Positions 27,115-36,464 of a DNA stretch of 64,000 nucleotides are shown here, in pieces; position 1 is the first letter of the stretch; every line of letters starts with the position of its first letter. The stretch spans positions 1,612,001 through 1,676,000 of the forward strand of contig NC_018000.1 in assembly GCF_000265205.3 (NCBI RefSeq). Direction: 5' to 3'. This DNA comes from Sinorhizobium fredii USDA 257 (GTDB lineage Bacteria > Pseudomonadota > Alphaproteobacteria > Rhizobiales > Rhizobiaceae). The position numbers were made by a program, and so were the translations under genes. Below the pieces are notes generated by a model. The model worked only from the letters and a program-made list of their open reading frames with translations. It did no database searches and was not told the origin of the DNA.

Positions 27115-28578
27115 ATGCGGCTTTCACGACGGACGCTCGACCGCCTGCCGCAAGGCGTAAAAAAGCCTGACTACGATCCGTCGCGTGTGACCATCGGCAT
27201 TGTGCATCTCGGTATCGGCGCCTTTCACCGCGCCCACCAGGCGGCCTTCACCGAGGGGCTCCTTGCGGGGGATCCCTCCTGGGGCATCTCAGGCGTCTCG
27301 CTCCGCAGCCCCGATACGCGTGATGCTCTTCAGCCGCAGGACGGGCTCTACACCCTCAAGATTCAGGACGGCGAAAGCGAACAGCTGCAGGTGATCGGCA
27401 GCGTCGTTGAGCTGCTGTGCGCACCGGAGGGTCCTGAAGCCGTTCTAAGCCGGATGGCCGATCCCGCTACGCGCATCGTTTCGCTGACGATCACCGAGAA
27501 GGGCTATTGTCACAACCCAGCGACCGGCACGCTGGACGAAACGCATCCCGACATCGTCCATGATCTAGAGGACCCGCGGCAGCCGCGCTCGGCGATCGGC
27601 TTCATCGTCGAGGCGCTTGCCAGGAGGGCAACGGCCGGCGTCGCTCCGTTCACCCTGCTTTCCTGCGACAATCTCCCATCCAACGGCCAAGTGTTGAATC
27701 GTGTGGTGACGCGCTTCGCGGAACTGCGGGACCCGGCTCTGGGCAAGCTGGCGCGACGCGTCGCTTCGCCTTCCACCATGGTTGATCGGATCGTGCCGGC
27801 GACCACTGACAGCGACCGGGACACCATCGCGACGGCGCTTGGGCTCGAGGACGCCTGGCCCATTATGACCGAGCCATTCCGGCAATGGGTGATCGAGGAC
27901 GATTTCACGCTCGGCCGCCCGCCTTGGGAAAAGGCGGGAGCCGTCTTCGTAGACGACGTCGCCCTGTTCGAGATGATGAAGCTTCGGCTGCTCAACGGCA
28001 GCCATTCGACGCTCGCCTATCTCGGCTATCTGGCCGGTGCGGAGACGGTGGCCGAAGCCATGGCGCTTCCCGGGATGGAGCCGCTCATCGAGGGGCTGAT
28101 GCGTGAGGAAGCCACGCCGACCCTGCCGCCCCTTCAGGGTTTCGACCTCGCCGCCTACCGCAGCGACCTCCTCCGGCGGTTCCGCAATCCAAAGCTCAGG
28201 CACCGGACCTGGCAGATCGCCATGGACGGCTCGCAAAAGCTGCCGCAACGCCTTCTCGGCACGATCCGCGACCGCTCGATGGCAGGCGCCGGTTACGAGC
28301 GGCTGGCGCTCGGCGTCGCCGCCTGGATGCGGTACGCGCGAGGGCTGGACGAGGCGGGCAATCCGATCGACGTCCGCGATCCGCATGCGGCGCGCATCGC
28401 CGGACTCGTCCGGGACATCGCCGAACCGGAGCAGATCGTCGACGCCTATCTGACGATGCGGGACGTGTTCGATGCCGATCTGGCGACCAGCGCTCCACTC
28501 CGCCTCGCACTCGTCAAGGCTTTGACGCGGCTCTTCGAAGAAGGCTCGGCGGCGATACTCCGCGCGTACGCGCGGTAG
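27115..28578 (+). CDS. Mannitol dehydrogenase-family oxidoreductase (mannitol 2-dehydrogenase or fructuronate reductase)
   Basis: A 487-residue polyol dehydrogenase of the long-chain MDH family, normal length. The N-terminal nucleotide-binding half has GIVHLGIGAFHRAHQA and LTITEKGYC; the catalytic region has the conserved KLRLLNGSHS with the active-site Lys and the downstream Asn/His. The family oxidises mannitol/arabinitol-type polyols or reduces fructuronate with NAD(P). Divergence from a GntR regulator and proximity to a CUT2 transporter suggest catabolism of an imported polyol or uronate. The exact substrate is unresolved. Confidence 0.83.
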   Translation: MRLSRRTLDRLPQGVKKPDYDPSRVTIGIVHLGIGAFHRAHQAAFTEGLLAGDPSWGISGVSLRSPDTRDALQPQDGLYTLKIQDGESEQLQVIGSVVELLCAPEGPEAVLSRMADPATRIVSLTITEKGYCHNPATGTLDETHPDIVHDLEDPRQPRSAIGFIVEALARRATAGVAPFTLLSCDNLPSNGQVLNRVVTRFAELRDPALGKLARRVASPSTMVDRIVPATTDSDRDTIATALGLEDAWPIMTEPFRQWVIEDDFTLGRPPWEKAGAVFVDDVALFEMMKLRLLNGSHSTLAYLGYLAGAETVAEAMALPGMEPLIEGLMREEATPTLPPLQGFDLAAYRSDLLRRFRNPKLRHRTWQIAMDGSQKLPQRLLGTIRDRSMAGAGYERLALGVAAWMRYARGLDEAGNPIDVRDPHAARIAGLVRDIAEPEQIVDAYLTMRDVFDADLATSAPLRLALVKALTRLFEEGSAAILRAYAR

Positions 28579-28654
28579 CGAAGCAAGAGGGGCCTCACGA
28601 CGGTCGCGCGGTCGGAAATCCAGTCTTCACCCCGGTCTGCACCGGCCGCAGGTG

Positions 28655-29488
28655 CTAAGTCCCTCCCCCTTGTGGCAAGGAGTTGGGGAGGGGCGAACTT
28701 TGGGGTCGGCGCCGGCTTGCTTCGTCGGCTGTAAGCGCCGTCTCGCGGGTGCCGGAGACGATGATCTCCAGCACCTCGTGCTCATCGGTGTTCCTGATAT
28801 AACGGTCGCCGACATATTCGCCGCGCTTCAGCACCATGACCCGGTCGCCGACGGCGAAGATGTCGACGAGTCGGTGCGAGATGATGATCTGGGCAACGCT
28901 TTGCCTCTTCAACTCGAGCATGGTCTCGAGCAATCGTTCGGTCGCCATCACCGAAAGGTTGGCGGTTGGTTCGTCGAGGATAACGACGCGCGGCTCGAAC
29001 GAGATGGCGCGGGCGATCGCCACGGACTGCTGGCGCCCGCCCGAGAGGCTTTCGACCTTCTGGTAGACCGAGTTCACGTCGACCTTGAGCCGCTTCAGCA
29101 CCCGATCGGCCTCCGCATACATCGCCCGCCGGTCGACGAAGGGGCCTTTCAGCGGCCAACGGCCGAGGAAGATGTTCTGGCCGACATCCATGTTTCCGCA
29201 GAGCGCGAAGTCCTGGTAGATCATCTCGATGCCGGCGTCGCGGCTCTCATGCGGGCTCTTGAACTGCACCGGCCGTCCGGCAACGAGGATCTCGCCCGTA
29301 TCGCGCTGATAGGCGCCCGTCAGGATTTTCATGAGCGTCGACTTGCCGGCCGAGTTGTCGCCGACGAGGCCGAGAATTTCGCCGGGATAGAGGACGAGAT
29401 CGACCTTGCGCAGCGCCTGCACGGCGCCGAAGGCCTTTTCGATGCCGCGCATTTCGACGATCGGCGGCGGCGATTGCGTATCAACCAT
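28655..29488 (-). CDS. CUT2 sugar ABC transporter ATPase (FrcA-like, single domain)
   Basis: A 277-residue single-domain ATPase of the fructose/ribose class, in contrast to the two-domain IatA in this window. Walker A is GDNSAGKST, Q-loop IYQDFALCGNMD, signature SLSGGRQQSVAIARA and Walker B VVILDEPTANLS. It starts at MVDTQS, overlapping the permease stop by 8 bp. The last 12 or so residues (SPLPNSLPQGGGT) are encoded by a dispersed repeat, so the native C-terminus appears replaced or extended. Confidence 0.83.
   Translation of the reverse strand: MVDTQSPPPIVEMRGIEKAFGAVQALRKVDLVLYPGEILGLVGDNSAGKSTLMKILTGAYQRDTGEILVAGRPVQFKSPHESRDAGIEMIYQDFALCGNMDVGQNIFLGRWPLKGPFVDRRAMYAEADRVLKRLKVDVNSVYQKVESLSGGRQQSVAIARAISFEPRVVILDEPTANLSVMATERLLETMLELKRQSVAQIIISHRLVDIFAVGDRVMVLKRGEYVGDRYIRNTDEHEVLEIIVSGTRETALTADEASRRRPQSSPLPNSLPQGGGT
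28661..28693. repeat. Short G/C-rich palindromic repeat
   Basis: CCCTCCCCCTTGTGGCAAGG continues to GAGTTGGGGAGGGG, resembling the copy at 59069-59102. It lies inside the 3' end of the ABC ATPase frame, which reads through it for the last 12 or so codons. Confidence 0.65.
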
Positions 29489-31751
29489 GGCTGCCCGCTC
29501 CTGTTGTCGCCCGCCTCGCCAAGCGCGCACGCAACGTTCCGAGGATGTTGGCCTGGCGCACCCATATGTCGATCAGCACGGCGACGATCAGGATGACGCC
29601 GATGAAGACGTTAATCCAATGCTGCGGCATGGTGAACCCCTGGACGTTGAGTTGCAGCAGCGCCCGGATCAGGGTGATCACGGCCGCTCCGGCGAGCGCG
29701 CCGATCATGGTCCCGTGGCCGCCGAAGATCGACCCGCCGCCGATGATCACCGAGGCGATGGCGTCGAGTTCCCGGAACTGGCCGGCAACCGGGTTGAAGC
29801 TGCGGAAATAGGCGACATTGATGAGCCCGGCCATGGTCGCGCAGAGCGCCGCCAGCATCAGCGAGAGGAAGCGTATGCGGCTGGTGTTGATGCCGGCATA
29901 GGCCGCCGCCCGGAGGTCGCCGCCGGTGGCGCAGACCTTGAGGCCGAACGGCGTATAGGCGAGCACGATGCCGGCGACCACGGCGACGAGGAACATCCAC
30001 ACCGTCTGGACGCTGACGACCTCAGTGACGGTGCGGACGATACCCGGCGGCAGCAAGACGCCGAAATAAAGGAGGACGTCGCTCAGCTTGCGGCCGATGA
30101 GATTGTAGGCTTCGGTCCAGCCGGTCAATTGCTGCCCGGCAACGAACCAGGCTGCCAAGCCGCGGGCGATGTAGAACATGCCGAGGGTGGCGATGAAGGA
30201 GGGCAATTTGAACCCGACGGTCACGGTGGCGTTGACGAGCCCCGCGACCATGCCGGCGACGAGGCCCATTGCGATCGCCGTCATCGGATCGGCGCCCATC
30301 ACTTTCAAGAAATATGCCGCCGTGCTGCCGGCAAGCGCGAGTACCGCACCGACCGAGAGATCGATGTCTCCGGCCGCGATCACGTAGGTAAGCCCGATCG
30401 TGATCAGCGCCAGCTCCGTATAGTTCAGCAGGATGGCGAATGTATTGGAGAGGTTCCACCAATAGTCCGGCCGAAGCACAAGTCCCGTCAGCCACAGAAC
30501 GGCGGCCAGAATGATGGCGAGCGCATCGCGCCGGGCCAGGAATTTGCCTAACCCCGTGGTCGACAGCGCCATGTCCGCCGCCATCGCTCCCTTGGTCTGG
30601 ACGCCCTCGAGGGCAACGCCACCCATTTCCATGGCCGCAGGCGGCTGCCGCCTGCGCAGCCAGGCCCAGAAGCGGCCCAGCACCTGCCGGCGAATGAGAT
30701 AGGGTTCGATGAGTACGGCGACGACGAGGAGAAGGCCGAGGAAGACCAGGACTGCGCCTGCCGGCAGCGTATAGCGGGCGCCGACCGCAATGCTCTCGCC
30801 GTCAATGACGACGGTGCGCGTGATCGGCCAGCCCTCGCGCAGCACCTTGTCGATGAGCACGACCAGTCCCGCGCCAAGGCAGGATCCGACGACCCGGCCG
30901 CGGCCGCCGAGGATCGAGGCGCCGCCGATGATGACCGAGGCGATCACGGTGAGTTCCCAGCTGACGCCGTAGAGCGGGGTCACCCCCTTGTCCTGGGCGG
31001 CCGCCAGGAGCGCGGCGACGGTCGCCGAGAGCGAAGAGATTAGATAGGCTCGGATACGCACCCAGTTCGCCGGGATTCCGGCATAGACAGCCGCCTGTTC
31101 GTTGCCGCCGGTAGCGAAGGTCTCATAGCCCCATCGCGTCTTGGCAAGCACGATCGCCCCGACCACAGCGGCGATCGCGAAAATGGCGATCTGGTTGTTG
31201 AAGCCGAGGACATTCGTCTCCCCGAGGTGAAAGAAAGACGGGTATTCCCTGGCCTTGCCCGAATAGTAGATCGCCTGGCCATGCGTCAACGCCAGCACGA
31301 ATCCGCGGCCGATGAACAACATCGTCAGCGTGGCGATGAAGGCGGGGACTTTCAGGATCGTGACGAGCACGCCGTTGAGGAGGCCGATTGCAGCGCCGAG
31401 GAACAGGCAGAGGATGATGGTGGCGGCGATGCCTAAATCGACAAAGCTCGGCGCGAAAAGCCGCGCGAAAACGACCGCGATCAGCCCGTAGGTGGAGCCG
31501 ACGGAGAGATCAAGATCCTTGTTGACAATGACGAAGGTCATACCGACAGCGATGATCCCGACGCGGGAAGTGTCGCGAAGCAGCGCGTGGAGGCCCTCGG
31601 TCGAACCGAAAAAGGTCGGGTTGACGACCGCTCCGGCCAGGTAGAGCAGCGCAATGAAGACGAGGAGCCCGCCCTCCCAGCTGCCGGCGAGTTGGGAGGG
31701 AGCCCGGCCGAGCGATGCCGCCATGGTCGGTGTCAACGTGGTCGGTGTCAT
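29481..31751 (-). CDS. CUT2 sugar ABC transporter permease, two fused domains
   Basis: A 756-residue protein made of two complete RbsC/FrcC-type permease domains in one chain. Each carries the family DLSVG motif (KDLDLSVGSTYG near residue 80; GDIDLSVGAVLA in the second half) and the VIIGG-S-GG motif (VIIGGASILGGRGR; VIIGGGSIFGGHG). A charged linker of about 60 residues (RRRQPPAAMEMGG) joins them at about residues 365-400. Standard CUT2 permeases are 320-350 residues and homodimerise; this fusion would make a fixed heterodimer with unequal halves. It is between the binding-protein and ATPase genes, all leftward. Confidence 0.85.
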   Translation of the reverse strand: MTPTTLTPTMAASLGRAPSQLAGSWEGGLLVFIALLYLAGAVVNPTFFGSTEGLHALLRDTSRVGIIAVGMTFVIVNKDLDLSVGSTYGLIAVVFARLFAPSFVDLGIAATIILCLFLGAAIGLLNGVLVTILKVPAFIATLTMLFIGRGFVLALTHGQAIYYSGKAREYPSFFHLGETNVLGFNNQIAIFAIAAVVGAIVLAKTRWGYETFATGGNEQAAVYAGIPANWVRIRAYLISSLSATVAALLAAAQDKGVTPLYGVSWELTVIASVIIGGASILGGRGRVVGSCLGAGLVVLIDKVLREGWPITRTVVIDGESIAVGARYTLPAGAVLVFLGLLLVVAVLIEPYLIRRQVLGRFWAWLRRRQPPAAMEMGGVALEGVQTKGAMAADMALSTTGLGKFLARRDALAIILAAVLWLTGLVLRPDYWWNLSNTFAILLNYTELALITIGLTYVIAAGDIDLSVGAVLALAGSTAAYFLKVMGADPMTAIAMGLVAGMVAGLVNATVTVGFKLPSFIATLGMFYIARGLAAWFVAGQQLTGWTEAYNLIGRKLSDVLLYFGVLLPPGIVRTVTEVVSVQTVWMFLVAVVAGIVLAYTPFGLKVCATGGDLRAAAYAGINTSRIRFLSLMLAALCATMAGLINVAYFRSFNPVAGQFRELDAIASVIIGGGSIFGGHGTMIGALAGAAVITLIRALLQLNVQGFTMPQHWINVFIGVILIVAVLIDIWVRQANILGTLRARLARRATTGAGSHG

Positions 31752-31818
31752 GTGGACGTCTTCCGCTTGCTAATCGCACGATGCGTCCGATCGGTTCGTG
31801 GCGGAAGCGGACGCCCTA

Positions 31819-31983
31819 CCCCCTCTGGCCTGCCGGCCATCTCCCCCACAAGGGGGGAGAATGCGTGTGGCGACGCCCAATGCCCGACACGCTCTGCGTC
31901 GCCAAACCTTTCTGTGGGGGCGATGAGCATGCCGCGAATCCTCTCCCCCCTTGTGGGGTAGAGTGCCGGCAGGCCAGAGGGGG
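31819..31983. repeat. RIME-like palindromic element, two inverted arms
   Basis: Arms at 31819-31860 and 31941-31983 are inverted copies (CCCCCTCTGGCCTGCCGGCC, CTCCCCC/GGGGGGAG stems). It fills most of the gap between the binding-protein gene and the fused permease gene, so the operon mRNA would carry it. Confidence 0.8.
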
Positions 31984-32024
31984 CAGAGCTGGTCGCCATC
32001 ATCGCTCTCGCTGCATTTCGGCCT

Positions 32025-33107
32025 TCAGTTCTCGAACCGTTTGCCGACCTTGGCGACGTTCTCCTTCGTCACAAGCTGGGCGCGCGTGTCGAGGTTGGCG
32101 GCCGAGATGCCGCGGTCGATCTGCAGGTAGAGCTGCATGACCGGCCAGAAGCCCTGCAGGAAAGGTTGTTGGCCGAGCGAGCCGGTCAGGTTGCCGGCGG
32201 CGATACCTTCCTGCTGTGCCGGGCCGAGGTCGAAGCCGAAGGCGCAGAACTTGCCCGTCCAGCCCATCTGCTCCACCGCCTTGACGAGCGGAGGCGTGAA
32301 GACGTTGTTGGCCGTGAACGCGCCGACCACGTCGCCGCGCGATTCGAAGAGCGTCACCAGCGCGTTGACCGGATCGTTCGGGTTGGTGTCGATGCCGACA
32401 TTCTCAGGCCCGGCATCGACCTTGAAGGCCTCGAGCTTGCCGGCGTCCTTCAGCGTCTTGACGATCGCATTGAAGGCGGCGGTGACGCGGTTGTTCACCT
32501 CGATGTTGCCCATGGCGGTCGATGACGGCAGCAGGATCGAGCCGCTGGTCTTGCCGCTGTCGAGCAGGCATTTGGCGAGCGCCTCGCCGCCGATCGCCGC
32601 TGCCGAGGCATCCTGGCCGGTATGGCTGATGCCGCTGCGGTTGAGTATCGTCTCATCAAAGGAGTTCGTCGTGGCAACCGGTATGCCGGCCGCTTCGGCC
32701 GCCTTCACGATGTCGTTGTAGGCGCCGACCTGCGGCGTCGTCATGATGATGCCGTCGATTTTCGGATCGCGGACGATCTGGTTGAGGATCTCTATTTCGC
32801 GCGCCGGGTCGTCCACCGGCGATTCCGAGCCGAGCAGCAGGATCTCGGCGCCGATCATGTTGCCGGCAACCTTCGCCCCGACATAGACCGGATCGAAGAA
32901 ACCGTTGCCGGCCGTGTGGGTCACGATCGCGAAGGTCAGATGACCATCGGCGGAATGAAAGTCTTTGGTTTCCGGAGCTTCCTTGGCGGCGTCTTCGAAA
33001 TTGTAGCCGCCGACGGCTTTTTCGACGCTTCCCGATTGCGCAAATGCAGATGTGACGCCAACTGATAACGCCGCGGCGGAGACCGCGGAGAGCAAAATTC
33101 GCCTCAT
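32025..33107 (-). CDS. CUT2 sugar ABC transporter, periplasmic binding protein
   Basis: A 360-residue type 1 periplasmic sugar-binding protein starting MRRILLS with a signal peptide ending TSAFA; the start is set by AGGGAGGAAAG just upstream, not by the in-frame start at 33128. Rossmann-like segments include DGIIMTTPQVGAYNDIV and GAFTANNVFTPPLV. It is the first gene of a leftward operon with the fused permease and FrcA-like ATPase. Ligand unknown; the class takes up monosaccharides and polyols. Confidence 0.85.
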   Translation of the reverse strand: MRRILLSAVSAAALSVGVTSAFAQSGSVEKAVGGYNFEDAAKEAPETKDFHSADGHLTFAIVTHTAGNGFFDPVYVGAKVAGNMIGAEILLLGSESPVDDPAREIEILNQIVRDPKIDGIIMTTPQVGAYNDIVKAAEAAGIPVATTNSFDETILNRSGISHTGQDASAAAIGGEALAKCLLDSGKTSGSILLPSSTAMGNIEVNNRVTAAFNAIVKTLKDAGKLEAFKVDAGPENVGIDTNPNDPVNALVTLFESRGDVVGAFTANNVFTPPLVKAVEQMGWTGKFCAFGFDLGPAQQEGIAAGNLTGSLGQQPFLQGFWPVMQLYLQIDRGISAANLDTRAQLVTKENVAKVGKRFEN

Positions 33108-33523
33108 GGCTTTCCTCCCTCGGATCACGCCAGTGCTGGTTTTGACAACCGGAGCCTGCGTGATCGCTTCCCAATGGCTAGAGTGGGATACGGGTGAAAA
33201 CCGCGTACACTTTGCCCCCTCCCGCTCTCAGTATCAGCGGGGCGAAAGCGGTTCGAGCGCAGTCGTCGAGAGGTGCGCCGAAGGCTTCCTCCCATTCGCC
33301 TATATTCTGCGCAGTTCGAGCACAAGTAAATGGCGACTTTTCGGGCGGCTAAACGGGCCGCCCTCCGCCGTTTTTTCCCGGACAGGCGAATCCCGCAGGC
33401 GATATCCGTTTCACGCAGCCTTTTTGAACTCCGCCATTCCGGACAGTTGATGGACAGGTTTATAAGCACAACTTCCCGTCCCCGCGAGCGCTATCTGCTC
33501 GCGATCATTCGAAAGGGATATGA
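33108..33523. other. Intergenic region between divergent sugar transporter and carbonic anhydrase genes
   Basis: No gene is supported in this 416-base stretch. It should hold the promoters of both divergent genes. A short imperfect hairpin (CCCGCT...AGCGGG) lies at about 33223-33243. I see no repeat or operator I can name. Confidence 0.5.
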
Positions 33524-34273
33524 ATGGAACGGCGTGAATTCCTCCGGGGCCTGGCCTTGCTTGCCGCTTGCCCGCTGTGCGTCAAGACGGCTTACGCCGC
33601 CGAAGGCGTGCATTGGAGCTATGAAGGCGAAGAGGGCCCGGAGCATTGGGGCACCTTGAGCAAGGAGAACAGTGCCTGTTCGGCCGGCTCGCAGCAATCG
33701 CCGATCGACATCACGGGCGCGATCAAGGCCGACATCCCGGATCTCGCGACCGACTGGAAGAGCGGCGGCACGATCCTCAACAACGGTCATACGATCCAGG
33801 TGAAGGCCGCCGGCGGCACGTTCAAGCGCGGCGACAAGACCTACGATCTGGTGCAGTACCATTTCCACGCGCCGAGCGAGCATCTGGTCGACGGCAAGAG
33901 CTTCCCGATGGAAGTGCATTTCGTCCACAAGAATGCCGAAACCGGTGCGCTGGGCGTACTCGGTGTTTTCCTTGTCCCCGGTGTGGCGAATTCGACCTTC
34001 GCGAGCCTCGCGGCGAAGTTCCCGCAAAAGGCCGGCGAAGAGGTTGCACTCGACGCCGTCGACCCGAAGGGCCTCCTGCCTTCCTCGCTCAAATACTGGG
34101 CCTATGAGGGATCGCTCACCACACCGCCCTGCAGCGAGATCGTCGACTGGATGGTGGCGATGGAACCGATCGAGGTCGACCAGGCCGACATCAAGAAGTT
34201 TACAGCGCTCTATTCGATGAATGCACGGCCGGCTGTCGCCGGCAACCGCCGTTACGTTCTGAGCTCCAGCTGA
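33524..34273 (+). CDS. cah: Alpha-class carbonic anhydrase, Tat-exported
   Basis: A 249-residue periplasmic carbonic anhydrase, catalysing reversible CO2 hydration. The N-terminus MERREFLRGLALLAACPL is a twin-arginine-type signal (RREFL) ending near TAYA. Zinc ligands His113, His115 (QYHFHAPSEH) and His132 (EVHFVH) are present, as are the QSPIDI and LTTPPCSE signatures; Cys52 and the Cys of TPPC can form the usual disulfide. It is monocistronic with its own terminator. Tat export suggests folding with metal before secretion. Confidence 0.92.
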   Translation: MERREFLRGLALLAACPLCVKTAYAAEGVHWSYEGEEGPEHWGTLSKENSACSAGSQQSPIDITGAIKADIPDLATDWKSGGTILNNGHTIQVKAAGGTFKRGDKTYDLVQYHFHAPSEHLVDGKSFPMEVHFVHKNAETGALGVLGVFLVPGVANSTFASLAAKFPQKAGEEVALDAVDPKGLLPSSLKYWAYEGSLTTPPCSEIVDWMVAMEPIEVDQADIKKFTALYSMNARPAVAGNRRYVLSSS

Positions 34274-34316
34274 TCAGCGCTTTCAGCGGCCGTCGCTTCT
34301 CCTGACGGCCGCCGGC

Positions 34317-34352
34317 CCACCCCGGCAGGCTTGCCTTGCCGGGGTGGTTTCC
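34317..34352 (+). terminator. Intrinsic terminator of cah
   Basis: An 11-bp stem (CCACCCCGGCA and complement) with a 9-base loop is followed by TTTCCTTT. Confidence 0.8.
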
Positions 34353-34436
34353 TTTCCCGCCCTCAGCGATGCTTGCGAAACGCGCCCTTCGCTGCAAATG
34401 TCCTCCTGGACAAAAAGAGCCAGCAACGAGGGCATA

Positions 34437-35186
34437 ATGTTCGATCTCAACGGCAAGACTGCGCTGGTCACAGGCGGCGGACGCGGGCTCGGCCTGGAAA
34501 TGGCAAAGGCGCTCGCCAAGGCCGGCGCCTGGACGGTGATCAACGGCCGCAACCGGCAAAGCCTCGCAGAGGCGCGCGAGCGGCTTGCCAGCGACGGTGT
34601 TGCGGTCGGCATCGCGCCTGGCGATATCACCCGGGATGTCGGAGCGATCCTCGCCGAGGCGACCGCGAGGACCGGCCAGCTCGATATTCTCATTCATGCG
34701 GTTGGCGAGCGGGACAGGCGGGGCACCGATGCGATGGAGCCGGAGGATTTTGCGCAGCTCCTGAACACCGATCTGACCGCGGCCTATGCCGTCGCGAGGA
34801 CCGCCCTTCCGCATCTGCAACGTTCCACGGCCGGCCGGCTGATCTTCGTCACGTCGATCGCCGCCGTCGCCGCCCGGGCCGGCGACCCGGCCTATACGGC
34901 GGCCAAAGGCGGATTGTCGGCGCTGACGCGCTCGCTTGCGGTCGAGCTCGGCGCCGACAATCTGACGGTCAACGCCATCGCGCCCGGCTGGTTCGCGACC
35001 GAGACCAACGCGCATCTCGCCGCCGACCCGGCACTCCAGGCCTTCGTCGAGGTGCGCATTCCGCTGAAACGCTGGGGACGCCCCGAGGAGATTGCGCCTG
35101 CCGCCGTCTTCCTCGCCTCACCTGCGGCAAGCTTCGTCAACGGCATTACACTTACCGTGGATGGGGGCATGACCGTGCAGATGTGA
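34437..35186 (+). CDS. Short-chain dehydrogenase/reductase (FabG-like)
   Basis: A 249-residue classical SDR starting MFDLNGK, with ACGAGGG upstream; the open frame from 34344 runs through the cah terminator and is rejected. Cofactor motif TGGGRGLG, catalytic Ser in VTSIAA, YTAAKGG with Tyr and Lys, and the PGWFATE segment are present, ending with the usual LTVDGG. It acts on a cytoplasmic alcohol or ketone with NAD(P). Neighbours do not indicate the substrate; gluconate 5-dehydrogenase-like or 3-ketoacyl reductase activity is possible. Confidence 0.82.
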   Translation: MFDLNGKTALVTGGGRGLGLEMAKALAKAGAWTVINGRNRQSLAEARERLASDGVAVGIAPGDITRDVGAILAEATARTGQLDILIHAVGERDRRGTDAMEPEDFAQLLNTDLTAAYAVARTALPHLQRSTAGRLIFVTSIAAVAARAGDPAYTAAKGGLSALTRSLAVELGADNLTVNAIAPGWFATETNAHLAADPALQAFVEVRIPLKRWGRPEEIAPAAVFLASPAASFVNGITLTVDGGMTVQM

Positions 35187-35275
35187 GGCCGTCCCCACCA
35201 ACCCTGAGCTGATGCGTTGGTTTGCGGCGACCCCCGCTATCGCGGAACAACAACTGCGAGCTGCGTGGGGCAGCA

Positions 35276-35465
35276 CCCCCCTCTGCCCTGCCGGACATCT
35301 CCCCACAAGAGGGAGATCGGCTGGAAGCACCGCCCCGCTTGACACTTAAATCGCAAATGCCACGTCATAAAGTCTAGCGGTTGGGTTGAAGGGCAATTGT
35401 TGAACGAGAGGTTGCTGCTTGCCAATCTCCCCCTTGTGGAAGAGATGCCCGGCAGGGAAGAGGGG
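35276..35465. repeat. RIME-like palindromic element, two inverted arms
   Basis: Arms at 35276-35318 and 35425-35465 are inverted relatives of the other RIME-like copies (CCCCCTCTGCCCTGCCGGAC). It occupies most of the 320-bp gap between the SDR and 3-hydroxyisobutyrate dehydrogenase genes, which converge here. No gene is seen in the gap. Confidence 0.78.
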
Positions 35466-35506
35466 TATCAACACGGCCTACGCGCTTTGGACGCGCAAGC
35501 GCACGC

Positions 35507-36403
35507 CTACCCGCCCTTGACCTCCTCATGGCCGCGCAGCATGCGGATCAGGCCGGAGAAATCCTCTCCGCCATGACCGAGCTTGTCGAAGAGGCTGTAG
35601 AGCTGCGCCGCCTGCGCGCCCATCGGCGTCGTCGCACCGCTGGCGCTTGCCGCTTGCTGCGCCAGCATCAGGTCCTTGAGCATCAGGCTCGCCATGAAGC
35701 CAGGCTTGTAGTCGTTGTTGGCCGGCGAGGCCGGCACGGGGCCTGGCACCGGGCAATAGGACGTCAGCGACCAGCACTGGCCGGACGAGGTGGACGCCAC
35801 ATCGAAGAGCGCCTGGTGCGACAGGCCGAGGCGTTCGGCGAGCACGAAGGCTTCGCAGACCGCCGCCATCGACACGCCGAGTATCATGTTGTTGCAGATC
35901 TTGGCGGCCTGCCCGGCACCGGCATCGCCGCAATGAACGATCTTCTTGCCCATCGCTTCGAGCAGGTGCTTGCCGCGGGAAAAGGCACCGTCGCTGCCGC
36001 CGACCATGAAGGTGAGCGTAGCAGCGGCCGCCCCGGCTGTACCGCCGGAAACCGGCGCATCGAGCGACGGGCAGCCGGCCTTGTCGGCGAAGCCGTGGAC
36101 CTTGCGCGCACTTTCGACGTCGATCGTCGAACTGTCGATGATCAGCGTGCCCGGATCGACGAAGCCGAGCAATTCGTCCCAGACATAGATGACGTGCGAT
36201 CCCGCCGGCAGCATGGTGATGACGCATTCGGTTTCGCGCACCGCCTGGGAGATCGATCCGGCGACGGAAACGCCCGACTTGGCGGCCGCGTTGCGCGAGG
36301 CTTCCGACAGGTCGAAGCCGCTGACTGCGTGGCCCGCCTTCACCAGATTGGCGGCCATCGGGCCGCCCATATTGCCAAGCCCGATAAAGGCGATCTTCGT
36401 CAT
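35507..36403 (-). CDS. mmsB: 3-hydroxyisobutyrate dehydrogenase
   Basis: A 298-residue beta-hydroxyacid dehydrogenase that oxidises 3-hydroxyisobutyrate to methylmalonate semialdehyde with NAD in valine degradation. Seen: the nucleotide fold FIGLGNMGGPMAANL, substrate motif DAPVSGGTAGA, and the catalytic Lys in GAGQAAKICNNM. An AAGGAGGAGAGG site precedes the ATG. It is the last of three leftward genes that encode consecutive steps from isobutyryl-CoA. Confidence 0.9.
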   Translation of the reverse strand: MTKIAFIGLGNMGGPMAANLVKAGHAVSGFDLSEASRNAAAKSGVSVAGSISQAVRETECVITMLPAGSHVIYVWDELLGFVDPGTLIIDSSTIDVESARKVHGFADKAGCPSLDAPVSGGTAGAAAATLTFMVGGSDGAFSRGKHLLEAMGKKIVHCGDAGAGQAAKICNNMILGVSMAAVCEAFVLAERLGLSHQALFDVASTSSGQCWSLTSYCPVPGPVPASPANNDYKPGFMASLMLKDLMLAQQAASASGATTPMGAQAAQLYSLFDKLGHGGEDFSGLIRMLRGHEEVKGG

Positions 36404-36464
36404 CTTGCCTCTCCTCCTTCACTCACATCTTGCGTCCAGGGCGCCCTCCGAGGCGCCGTCGTGC

